From positions 2,356,001 through 2,420,000 of the forward strand of contig NZ_CP059162.1 of the NCBI RefSeq assembly GCF_013466605.1: DNA of 64,000 nt, given 5' to 3'. The notes below the pieces were generated by a model. The model made no database searches. It worked only from the letters and a program-made list of their open reading frames with translations, and had not been told where the DNA came from. Every line of letters begins with the position of its first letter. Within the stretch, counting starts at the first letter, position 1. Shown here piece after piece: positions 51,236 to 61,000 of this stretch. The translations under genes and the position numbers were made by a program. Origin of the DNA: Pseudomonas chlororaphis subsp. aurantiaca (GTDB lineage Bacteria; Pseudomonadota; Gammaproteobacteria; Pseudomonadales; Pseudomonadaceae).

Positions 51236-52192
51236 ATGCACGCCCTGCAATTTTCCAAGACCGGCGATCTGTCGTCGTTGCACTACGTCGAGGTGCCGAC
51301 CCCGGTGCCGGCCGCCGATCAGGTACTGGTGCAGATCAAGGCCGCCGGCCTCAACCCCAGCGATGTGAAGAACGTGCTCGGGCGTTTTCCCTACACCACC
51401 GTTCCGCGCATTCCCGGGCGGGATTTTGCCGGGGTAGTGGCGGACGGGCCCCGGGAGTTGGTGGGGCAGGAAGTCTGGGGCACCGGCAAGGAGCTGGGGT
51501 TCTACGCGGACGGCTCCCATGCCCAGTACGTGGTGCTGTCGGCCAAGGGCGTGGCGCACAAGCCGACACACCTGAGCTTCGCCCAGGCCGCCAGCCTGGG
51601 CGTGCCTTACACCACTGCCTGGGATGCCCTGGAGCGCAGCGGGGTGGGCGCCGGAACCACCTTGCTGGTGATTGGCGGCGGGGCGGTGGGCAGCGCCGCC
51701 CTGGCCCTGGCGAAGATTCGTGGAGCCCGGCTGCTGGCCGCCGCGCGGCGCCCGGAGCAGGTCAAGGCGTTGCAGGCACAAGGGTTCCAGACCGTGCAGC
51801 TGGACCAGCCGGAAGACCTCGGAGCCCAGGTCAATGCCGTGTTTGCCGGCGGTGCCGAGGTGATCTTCGACACCACCGGCTTCTGGCTGCCGGCCTCGGT
51901 CGCGGCCCTGGCGCCGTTCGGCCGCATCGCCATCATCGCCGCGCCGGTGGACGGCCATGTGCAGTTGCCGGCCCTGGGCCTGTACCGCAAGGGTGGCTCG
52001 GTGGTCGGGATCAACTCGCTGCTGTATGGCGTGCAGGCCTGCGCGGCCATGCTCGAGCAGTTCGGCCGGTTCTTCGATGAGGGGTTGTTGCCGTTGCCGC
52101 AGGGGTTGTTCGAATCGCCGCTGGAGCAGGGCGTCGAGCGCTACCACGAGATCAATCGGGGCAGCGGCGAGAAGGTGATTTTGCTGCCATAA
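51236..52192 (+). CDS. Zinc-type alcohol dehydrogenase-like/quinone oxidoreductase
   Basis: A 318-residue MDR-superfamily oxidoreductase. N-terminal GroES-like domain ('GLNPSDVKNVLGRFPYTTVPRIPGRDFAGVV' split; about residues 38-68) and Rossmann NAD(P)H site 'LLVIGGGAVGSAALALAKIRGA' (split) are present. The 'PGRDFAG' replaces GHExxG and the structural-zinc Cys cluster is absent, so it is a zinc-free quinone oxidoreductase-like member. ATG 51236 has TGGAGG 6 nt upstream, which is better than the ATG at 51224 of the longer frame. Substrate unknown. Confidence 0.87.
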   Translation: MHALQFSKTGDLSSLHYVEVPTPVPAADQVLVQIKAAGLNPSDVKNVLGRFPYTTVPRIPGRDFAGVVADGPRELVGQEVWGTGKELGFYADGSHAQYVVLSAKGVAHKPTHLSFAQAASLGVPYTTAWDALERSGVGAGTTLLVIGGGAVGSAALALAKIRGARLLAAARRPEQVKALQAQGFQTVQLDQPEDLGAQVNAVFAGGAEVIFDTTGFWLPASVAALAPFGRIAIIAAPVDGHVQLPALGLYRKGGSVVGINSLLYGVQACAAMLEQFGRFFDEGLLPLPQGLFESPLEQGVERYHEINRGSGEKVILLP

Positions 52193-52233
52193 GGGTGGGG
52201 CCTTGTGCGGGTCAGAGGATTGGCGTGGCTTGT

Positions 52234-52355
52234 TGTAGCCGCTGCCGAAGGCTGCGATCGCCCCGAAGGGGCGCGGCGATCTTGCGTTCGCCGAGGTCCT
52301 GCGGAGCTTATATTGAGCTCCTGCGGACCTATCGCAGCCTGCGGCAGCGGCTACA
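52234..52355. repeat. Long inverted repeat element, copy 4
   Basis: Ends at 52234-52258 and 52331-52355 are complementary at 24 of 25 positions. The centre holds GCCCCGAAGGGGC and AGGTCCTGCGGAGC/GAGCTCCTGCGGACCT dyads, so the whole could fold into one long hairpin. Confidence 0.85.
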
Positions 52356-52442
52356 GGTTGGGGGCTGTGTCGTGCCTGGGGCCTTGCTCGCGATGACGTC
52401 AGCCCAAACAACCTGGCAACAAAGGTTGCAGAGCTTTTCCGA

Positions 52443-53486
52443 TCACGCCTCCGGCACACCTTTCTCCCACACCGACCAGTTCTTCAGGATGTCCTGCACC
52501 AGCGGGTTTCCGGTGCGATAGAGGTTCTCCAGGGCCGGGACAAAACCGCCCTGGTCGGCGTACTTGAGCAGGTTGTCGACCTCGCTGCCGCCCGGTTCGG
52601 GGCGGTCGAAGTCGGAGCCGGCGCGGACCACCGCCAGCCGCTGCACGTCCACCCGGCCTTCACGGCTGGCGCGCAGCAGGGCCTCGTAGGTCGAGTTGTC
52701 TTCCTGCTGGGTGGTGCAGTACTCGCCCTTGTTGTCGGTCAGCAGGCGGGTCCAGACCTCGGCCCGTTCGCTCAGGCGCGTGCCGGAGAACCAGGTATTG
52801 CCCGCCAGGGTATCGCACCGGGTCACCACCGGCGGCTGGTTGGCCGGGGCCGCCGGGTACTTGAGGCGCCAGGCCGCCGATTCCTTGCTTTCGCTCAGGC
52901 TCACCCGGCGCGACAGGGCGAAGGCCTTGGCCTGCAGTTTCGGGTTGAGTTCGAAGACTTCGGTCTTGTAGTCCAGCGGCGGTTTCTCGTTCGGGCCCTT
53001 GGTGTTGATGCCCAGGTAGCCGGTCGGCCAGTCCTTGGGCGCGTCCCGTGAATCCAGTTCCCACTGGGTGCCGAATTCCACCAGGTAATGGGCCCAGGCG
53101 GTGGTGCCGAGGGTGCCGTATTTGGGGCTGATGCCGGCGATCCCGGCGACCAGGAAATAGCTTTTGCGCAGGTCGAACTTCGGCGACAGCGCCAGTGCCA
53201 GAGTCGAGGCCGCGGCGTTGGTCTGGCCCATGCCGGTGACCAGCAGGCAGACGTCCTTGGTATTGCAACGTATCGCCGGGTACTCCGCCGACAGCCCCGG
53301 GACGCGCACTTCCTGTTTCAGTTCCAGGCGCTCGATCCAGTGCTGGGCCTCGGGGGCGAACATGGTGATCAGCATCACCTTGGGTTTGATCGGTGTGGCC
53401 GGGGCCTCGGCGGCCCAGGCCGTCGAAGCGAGCAGGGTGCCACAGGCCAGGCCCACGGAAAGGGAAAGACGGGTCATCGCGTGCAT
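52443..53486 (-). CDS. Purine nucleoside permease-family (NUP) periplasmic protein
   Basis: A 347-residue protein of the NUP family (PF06516, first named from a yeast purine nucleoside permease) with a signal peptide ('LLASTAWAAEAPATP'). The mature part resembles the nucleoside phosphorylase-like fold: 'KPKVMLITMFAPEAQHWIERL' (split), 'LVTGMGQTNAAASTLALAL' and 'SYFLVAGIAGISPKYGTLG'. Bacterial members could bind or cleave nucleosides in the periplasm. ATG 53486 has GGAGG 5 nt upstream. It lies 23 nt after the Tsx-like gene and is surely cotranscribed, supporting a role in nucleoside uptake. Confidence 0.85.
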   Translation of the reverse strand: MHAMTRLSLSVGLACGTLLASTAWAAEAPATPIKPKVMLITMFAPEAQHWIERLELKQEVRVPGLSAEYPAIRCNTKDVCLLVTGMGQTNAAASTLALALSPKFDLRKSYFLVAGIAGISPKYGTLGTTAWAHYLVEFGTQWELDSRDAPKDWPTGYLGINTKGPNEKPPLDYKTEVFELNPKLQAKAFALSRRVSLSESKESAAWRLKYPAAPANQPPVVTRCDTLAGNTWFSGTRLSERAEVWTRLLTDNKGEYCTTQQEDNSTYEALLRASREGRVDVQRLAVVRAGSDFDRPEPGGSEVDNLLKYADQGGFVPALENLYRTGNPLVQDILKNWSVWEKGVPEA

Positions 53487-53509
53487 GAAAGCCTCCATTG
53501 CTTGAGTGA

Positions 53510-54484
53510 TCAGAACTGGTAACCGATGCCGGCGTAATAACCCCAGCCATTGGACCGGGCGCGGAAATCGCCATCGCCGAAATTCAGCTCGCTGCCGTCC
53601 TGCCAGTTGCCGCCGTTGTGGAAGTAACGGCCGACCAGGGTGAACCGCAGGTGGGTGAAGGAATACAGCAATACGTTGGTGGACACCGTGGCGTTGGCCG
53701 TGCGGGCCGGGTTGTCCTTGTGCAGGTCCGAGCCGAAATCGAAGTTGGTGAAGCCTATATAGGTCAGCGACGCACCGTTGCTGAATTTGTCTATGGGCAC
53801 GATGTACTTGAGCTGGGCCCGGTAGCCGTCCCATGAGTATTCATTGCTGGCGCCATAGTTTTCCCACTGGTAGCGACCGTAGAAGTTGGCCGACAGGTTG
53901 ACCCGCGAATGGGTGTCGATGTCGGTGCCCAGGCCGCTGTACAGGGTATTGGCGCGGTTGGCGCTGTTGCTGCCGTGGTCGTAGATCCAGTCGAAGGCCA
54001 CGTACCACTCCTTGAACGGGCCGATGGCCAGGCTGCGTCCGGCCAGGTAGTCGATGGAGATCCGCGGCTCGTGCTCCATGAACACCGGCGAGCCGTGGTC
54101 CCACACGCCTTTGTCATGGCTGTTGCCGATGTTGAAGATCTTCGGGATGTCGATGTAGCCGTACAGCTCGAACGGCCCCTTGCGGCCGAAGTACTCGTAC
54201 TCCAGGTAGATATCGTCGGCCGGCTGCGGGCCGAAACTGATGTCCTTGCTACCGATCAGGGTCAGGTCCTGGTTGTACCAATCCGACAGGTATGCACCTT
54301 TTTTGGGCGGATTGGCGTCCGGGCTGAGGGTTTCGCCTTGGGCCGAGTCATCAACGCTTTTTTGGACGTCGACGGTTTTTTCCTGGGCCTGGGCAGCGCT
54401 GCTGAGTACTCCCGTAACGGCAGTCAGTAGCAGGGAAACAGCCAGGGTGCGACAGGAGGCCGAAGGTGTAAGAGGTCGATGCAT
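53510..54484 (-). CDS. Tsx-like nucleoside-specific outer-membrane channel
   Basis: A 324-residue beta-barrel protein of the Tsx (channel_Tsx) family. Signal peptide to about residue 33 ('LSSAAQAQEK'). Mature part shows the Tsx pattern: 'YLSDWYNQDLTLIGS', 'IYLEYEYFGRKGPFELYGYIDIP' (split), 'HEPRISIDYLAG' and ends 'GWGYYAGIGYQF' with the C-terminal Phe. It lets nucleosides across the outer membrane; the NUP-family gene after it would act in the periplasm. Start at ATG 54484 after AGGG. A perfect PurR-like palindrome lies 86 nt upstream. Confidence 0.88.
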   Translation of the reverse strand: MHRPLTPSASCRTLAVSLLLTAVTGVLSSAAQAQEKTVDVQKSVDDSAQGETLSPDANPPKKGAYLSDWYNQDLTLIGSKDISFGPQPADDIYLEYEYFGRKGPFELYGYIDIPKIFNIGNSHDKGVWDHGSPVFMEHEPRISIDYLAGRSLAIGPFKEWYVAFDWIYDHGSNSANRANTLYSGLGTDIDTHSRVNLSANFYGRYQWENYGASNEYSWDGYRAQLKYIVPIDKFSNGASLTYIGFTNFDFGSDLHKDNPARTANATVSTNVLLYSFTHLRFTLVGRYFHNGGNWQDGSELNFGDGDFRARSNGWGYYAGIGYQF

Positions 54485-55021
54485 TGAAAATCCCTGTTCA
54501 TGCGGTAGGAAAGCCATGGCTGGCCGGGTTGAAGCGAACCTGTATTGATTATCGGTTTAACGGGTTCGCGCAAACGTTTGCATATGCTGTACCAACGTCG
54601 ATCAGGTATTTGAAACAATGAAGAGTCGGCGCCGAAACTGACTGTCTTGTTAGGAAATATCCGGAAAATTAATTCAGATACTTCTGAAATCGCTGGATGG
54701 TAAGGAGGGTGGGCAGAAGGCGGGGCAGTTGCGAGGGAACGTATCTGATTTGACAAAAAAGCTGTTTTTTAAATATTTGATAAATAACGAATTAGTAAAT
54801 TTTTCCGAAGTTTTATCGGTCAATTCTTACCATAGTATTAATGCTATTTAATCCCGCGGTTTCGTCTCTGCCCTCGCAAAGCTCGTCTACGTTTCTGACA
54901 CGTAGCAATTTTCGCCACGGTCAGGCATTCGAAGTCAGTGCGTATCGACTCAGGACGTTGCTGAGCGAGCAGTACACGCATTCATGGATGAACGGCTTGG
55001 CCCCTTAGCAAGGAGTTGAGC
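54485..55021. promoter_or_regulatory. Divergent promoter region, tsx-like gene and autotransporter
   Basis: A 537-bp gap without genes. Nearest the tsx-like gene is the palindrome at 54570. From about 54740 to 54860 the sequence is strongly AT-rich (runs such as AAAAAAGCTGTTTTTTAAAT), unlike the rest of the window, and likely holds the autotransporter promoter. Such AT-rich DNA is a typical target for MvaT/H-NS silencing. A possible ribosome site AAGGAG ends at 55015. Confidence 0.6.
54570..54581. promoter_or_regulatory. PurR/LacI-type operator upstream of nucleoside transport genes
   Basis: GCAAACGTTTGC is a perfect 12-bp palindrome, the core of E. coli PurR boxes (consensus ACGCAAACGTTTNCGT) and of other LacI-family sites. 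It lies upstream of the tsx-like and NUP-like genes, so repression by a LacI-family protein that senses purine or ribose is inferred. Confidence 0.7.
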
Positions 55022-58000
55022 GTGGACAAAGTTCAGGTCAGGGACGCCGTCAATCATCTTTCCCCCCTCTCTTTGGCAGTTCGCCTGGGGCTTACCGGGT
55101 TGCTGCTCAGCCTGGTCAGTCCTTCGGCCATGGCCACCTGTTCCACCGTCGGCAGCGTAGTGACCTGTACCGGAGTGCCGGGCCTGCCGCTGTTCCTCAA
55201 CAACTTTTCCAGCGCCACCGATGGCCTGACGGTCAACGTCAACAGCGGCGCGCAAATGAACGCGACCCTGGGCGGCAGGGTGCTGGACCTGACCGGCAGC
55301 ACCATCACCCTGAACAACGCCGGGACCATCGACCCGGCGCTGCTGGGCCTGGTCTCGGTATTGAGCGGCGGGGCCTTCATCGGCAACGGCGCTGCGGGCG
55401 TGGTCAACGTCACCAACGCCGTCACCGGGATCATGCGCGGTACCGGGCAATTGCTCGGCCTGAACCTGAGCAGCCTGGATGGCGCCGCGCTGAACATCAA
55501 CAACGGTGCTGGCGGCACTACCACCATCGTCAACGACGGCACCATCACCTCGACCGGCCTGTCGCTGCTCAGCGTGACCCTGGCGGACACGCCAGTGGTG
55601 GCGGTTTACGGCGGCTCCCAGGTGAACATGACCAACAACGGCACGCTGCAAGGCCGGGTCGCCTTCGAGAGTTCCAGCGGCGGCAACACCTTCCTCAACA
55701 CCGGCACCATCCAGGGCGGGGTGTCGATGGGGGTGAACAGCACCAACACCTTCACCGCGGTCACCGGTTCCAGCGTCAGCGTCGGTGATGGGATCAACAT
55801 CAGCCTCGGCCTCGGTGGCCTGCCGGGGATCGACCTGACATTCGCCCCCACCGGCAAGGTCGACGGCGGCGCGGGCGGTACCAACACCCTGATCCTGCAG
55901 AACACCATCGGTCCTGGCGGCGGCACCAGCGGCAGCGGCACGCTGTCGAGCGACAACTACATCAACTTCAACAACCTCATGCTCAACAGCGGGACCTGGA
56001 CCCTGCAGGGAGCCCTGGTCAGCGGTAGCACCACCCTCAACGGCGGCATCGCCCAGTTCGATAACAGCGGCACCTTCGGCAGCGGTGTGCTGACCAGCAA
56101 TGGCGGGATCCTGCAGGCCAGTACCGGCGGCCTGACCCTGAGCAACCTGGTGACCCTGGGCGCCGGCGGCCTGACCGTGCAGGGCGGCAACGACCTGAGC
56201 CTGGCCGGGGTGATTTCCGGCACTGGCGGCCTGACCAAGAGCGGCGCTGGCCAGTTGAGCCTCGACGGGGCCAACACCTACAGCGGCAACACCAGCATCA
56301 GCGCAGGCTCCGTGCAGCTGGGCAACAACCTGGCCTTCGGCAGCGGCACGCTGAGCATCGATGGCGCGGCCACGCTGTCGACGCCCGGCACCATCACCCT
56401 GAACAACCTGGTCACCCTCAACAACAGCATGATCGCCACCGGCGCCGGCAGCCTGACCCTGGCGGGGCTGATCAGCGGCAGCGGCGGGCTCACCAAGAGC
56501 GGCACTGGCAGCCTGGCCCTCAACGGCATCAACAGCGGTTATTCCGGCACCACCACCCTGAGCGCCGGTACCCTCAGCGTGAGCAACGACAATGCCCTGG
56601 GCAGCGGCGGGTTGACCGTGAGTGGCAGCGCCAGCCTGGACAGCAGCGCCGGGGTGAACCTGAGCAACGCCGTGACCCTGAATGCCAACCTGACCACCCT
56701 CGGCAGCAATGCCCTGACCCTGGGCGGTGTGATCAACGGCGCTGGAGGGCTGATCAAGGACGGGGCCGCAGCCCTGACCCTGAACGGTGTCAACGGCTAC
56801 CTGGGCGATACCGCCCTCAACAGCGGCTCGCTGATTCTCGGTTCGAACACCGCGCTGGGCCTCGGCGCCCTGAACACCGCCGCCGGCACCACCCTGGATG
56901 CCAATACCGCGGTGACCCTGGGCAACACCCTGAACCTGGTCGGCAATCTGAACCTCGGCGGCAGCGCCGACCTGACCCTGGGCGGCGTGGTCGGCGGCAG
57001 CGGCGGCCTGACCAAGAACGGCACGGCCAACCTGATCCTCAACGGTGCCAACACCTTCCTCGCCGGCACCACCCTCAATGGCGGCACCCTGACCCTGGGC
57101 AACGCCGGTGCGCTGGGCAGTGGCGCCCTGACCGTGGGCGGCGCGGCGACCCTGGACAATGCGGCCGGCATCAGCCTGACCAACGATGTCACGCTCAATG
57201 CCGACCTGACCCTGGCCGGCAGCAATGCCCTGACCCTGGACGGTCTGGTCAGCGGCACCAGCGGGCTGATCAAGAACGGTGCGGCCGACCTCACGCTCAA
57301 CGGTGCCAACACCTTCCAGGGGGGCACCACCCTCAATGCCGGTGGGCTGATCCTGGGCAGTGGCACGGCGCTGGGCAGCGGTGCCCTGACCGTAGCCGGC
57401 GCCGGGACCTTGAGCGGCAGCGGCGCACTGACCCTGAACAACGGTGTGCACCTCAACGCCAACCTGACGCTGGACGCCAGCAACCCCCTGGTGCTGGGCG
57501 GGGTCATCGACGGTACCAGCGGCTTGATCAAGAACGGCACCTCGAGCCTGACCCTGAGCGGCAACAACAGCTACCAGGGCACTACCGCGCTGAATGCCGG
57601 CTCGCTGATCGTCGGTTCCAATACCGCCCTGGGCACCGGAGCGCTGAATGCCGCCGCCGGCACCACCCTCGATGCCAGTGTCGCGGTCAACCTCGGCAAC
57701 GCCATCAACCTGGGCGGAAACCTGACCCTCGGCGGCACTCAGGACCTGACCCTGGGCGGGGTGGTCAACGGCGTCGGCGGGCTGATCAAGAACGGTGCGG
57801 CCGACCTGGCCCTCAATGGCGCCAACGGTTATCTGGGCGACACCGCGCTCAATACCGGCACGCTGATCGTCGGGGCCAACGGCGCCCTTGGCGACGGTGC
57901 GCTGAACGCAGCCGCGGGCACCACGCTGGATGCCAATACCGCCGTCACCCTGGGCAACCAGGTGAACCTGGCCGGTGCCCTGAACATCGCTGGCAGCGCC

Positions 58001-61000
58001 GACCTGACGCTGTCCGGCACAGTCAGCGGCGCCGGCAGCCTGGTCAAGGACGGTAGCGCCAACCTGGTGCTCAATGGCAGCAATGGCTTCCTCGGCGGCA
58101 CCACGTTGAATGCCGGCACCCTGACGGTCGGCGCCGACGCGGCGCTGGGCCTCGGCGGCTTGACCGTCGGCGGTGCGGCGACCCTGGACAGCAATGCCTC
58201 GGTGACCTTGAACAACGGTGTGGCGCTGAATGCCAACCTGACCCTCGGCGGCAGCAACGGCCTGACCCTGGACGGCGTGGTCAGCGGCACCGGTGCGTTG
58301 ATCAAGAATGGCACGGGCGAGCTGCAGCTCAACGGGGTCAACCTCTTCGCCGGCGGCACCAGCCTGAATGCCGGCACCCTGAGCCTGGGCAATGCCGCGG
58401 CATTGGGCAGCGGAGACCTGACCGTGGGGGGCGCGGCCACCCTGGACAACAGCGCAGCCTTTACCCTGGGCAACGACATCGTGCTCAACGCCGACCTGAG
58501 CATCGCCGGCAACAACAACCTGACCCTGGGCGGCGTGCTCAGCGGCGGCGCAGCCCTGATCAAGAACGGCCTGGGCGACCTCGCCCTGTCGGGCAACAAC
58601 AGCTTTACCGGCGCCCTGAACATCAACGCCGGTAGCGTCAGCACCCTGAGCACCGGCGCCCTGGGCAACACCTCGGGAGCCAACGTCAGCGCCGGGGCCA
58701 GCCTCAACCTGGGGGCCGACAGCAGCCTGGCGAGCCTGACCGGCAGCGGCGGGGTGCAGATCGGCGCGGGCACCACCCTGAGCGTCGGCGGCGTCAGTTC
58801 CAGCAGCACCTTCGAGGGCAGCCTGAGTGGCAGCGGCCTGTTGAGCAAACTTGGCAGCGGCACCCTGACCCTGGGTGGCAGCAACGCCCTGACCGGCGAC
58901 ACCAGCGTCAATGCCGGCACCCTGAACGTCAGCGGTTCCCTGGCCAGTACCAATGTGGTGGTCAACAACAGTGGCACCCTGACTGGCACCGGCAGCCTGA
59001 GCGGCGCAGTGACGGTGGCCGACGGCGGCCATCTGAGCCTCAGCAGCGGCAACAGCCTGACGCTGGGTTCGCTGGTACTGGCGCCGAACGCCAACCTGGA
59101 TGTCGGCCTGGGCACGCCAGTGGTGGGGGGCGGGACTTCGCTGCTCAACGTCGGCGGCAATCTGACCCTTGACGGCACGCTTAACGTCAGCGATATCGGC
59201 GGCTTCGGCAGCGGCGTGTATCGCCTGATCGACTACACCGGCAGCCTGACCGACAACGGCCTGGTGGTCGGCAGCGTGCCGAGCAGCGTGGTGCCGGGCG
59301 ACCTGCAGGTGCAGACCGCGGTGGGCAGCCAGGTCAACCTGCTGGTGACCGCGCCCAACACCCTCGTGCTGTTCTGGGACGGCGGCCAGCTGACCGGCAA
59401 CGGCGTCATCGAAGGCGGCAGCGGCACCTGGGCCAGCGGCACCAGCAACTGGACCAATGTCGATGGCACCCTCAATCAGGCCTGGGGCAACAGCTTCGCG
59501 GTGTTCCAGGGCGCGGCAGGCAACGTCACGCTCAACGGCACGCAAAGCATCACCGGCATGCAGTTCGTCACCGACGGCTACAACCTGATCAATGGCACCT
59601 TCGGCGCGTTGAACGCGGTGAATGGCGCCACCGGCAATACGGCGATTCGGGTCGACCCGAACGTCACCGCCACCATCGGTGTGGACATCAACGGCGTCGG
59701 CACCCTGGCCAAGCTCGACAGCGGCACCCTGGTGCTCAATGGCAGCAATGGCTATACCGGCGGCACCGCGCTCAATGGCGGCACCCTGGTGGTGGGCAGC
59801 GACAGCGCCCTGGGCAGCGGTGTGCTGACCGCGGCCAACGGCACCACCCTGGACAGCAACGGCGCGGTCAGCCTGGGCAACGCGGTAGTGCTGAACGGTG
59901 GGTTGAATGTGGCCGGCTCCAACGACCTGACCCTGGCTGGCGTGGTCAGCGGCAGCGGCAGCCTGATCAAGAACGGCGCGGCGAACCTGACCCTCGACGG
60001 CAGCAATAGTTATCAGGGCGGTACCCAGCTCAATGGCGGCGAACTGACCTTGGGCAACAACGCAGCCATTGGCAGCGGCGCCTTGAGCGTCGGCGGCAAT
60101 GCCCAGCTCGACAGCAGCACAGCCTTGCAGCTGGCCAACGCCATCAACCTGGGCGCCCAGCTGACCCTGGCCGGCACCCAGGACATCACCCTCGGCGGCG
60201 CCATCGGCGGCAGCGGCAGCCTGGTCAAGAATGGCAGTGGTGCCTTGCTGCTCAGTGGCGCCAACAGCTACACCGGCGGCACCACCCTCAATGGCGGCAG
60301 CACCACCGGCGATACCTCCAGCCTCAAAGGCGCGATCCTCAATAACGCAGCGCTGACCTTCGCCCAGAGCAGCGACGGCACCTACAGTGGCAACCTCACC
60401 GGTAGCGGCACCCTGACCAAAAGCGGCAGCGGCGAATTGCTGCTGACTGGCAGCAACGGCTTCACCGGTACCACCAGCGTGCAAGCCGGCTCGCTGCAGG
60501 TCGACGGCACCTTGAACAGCGCCACGGTGAATGTCGCCTCCGGCGCGGCCATTGGCGGCAGTGGGGAAATCGGCGGGACGCTGCAACTGGCCAGTGGCGC
60601 CACCCTGAGCGCCGGCGGTGCCGCCACGCCATTGTCGGTGGGCGCCTTGAGCCTGGCCTCCGGGACGACGCTGGACTTCACCCTGGGGCAAGTCGGCAGT
60701 TCGACCACAGTGGTCGATGTGGCGGGCAACCTGACCCTCGACGGCACCCTCAATGTCACCAATGGTGGCGGGTTCGGCGTCGGTATCTACCAGCTGTTCC
60801 GCTACGGCGGCAGCCTGACCGACAACGGCCTGCTCTACGGCACGCTGCCAACGGGCGTGCTGCCTGAGAGCCTGACGTTGCAGACCGCCCTGGCCAATCA
60901 GGTCAACCTGCTGGTGCAGGGCACACCGGGTGAAGTGCAGTTCTGGAACGGTGGCAAGACCACCGCCGACGGCAGCATCACCGGCGGCAGCGGTACCTGG

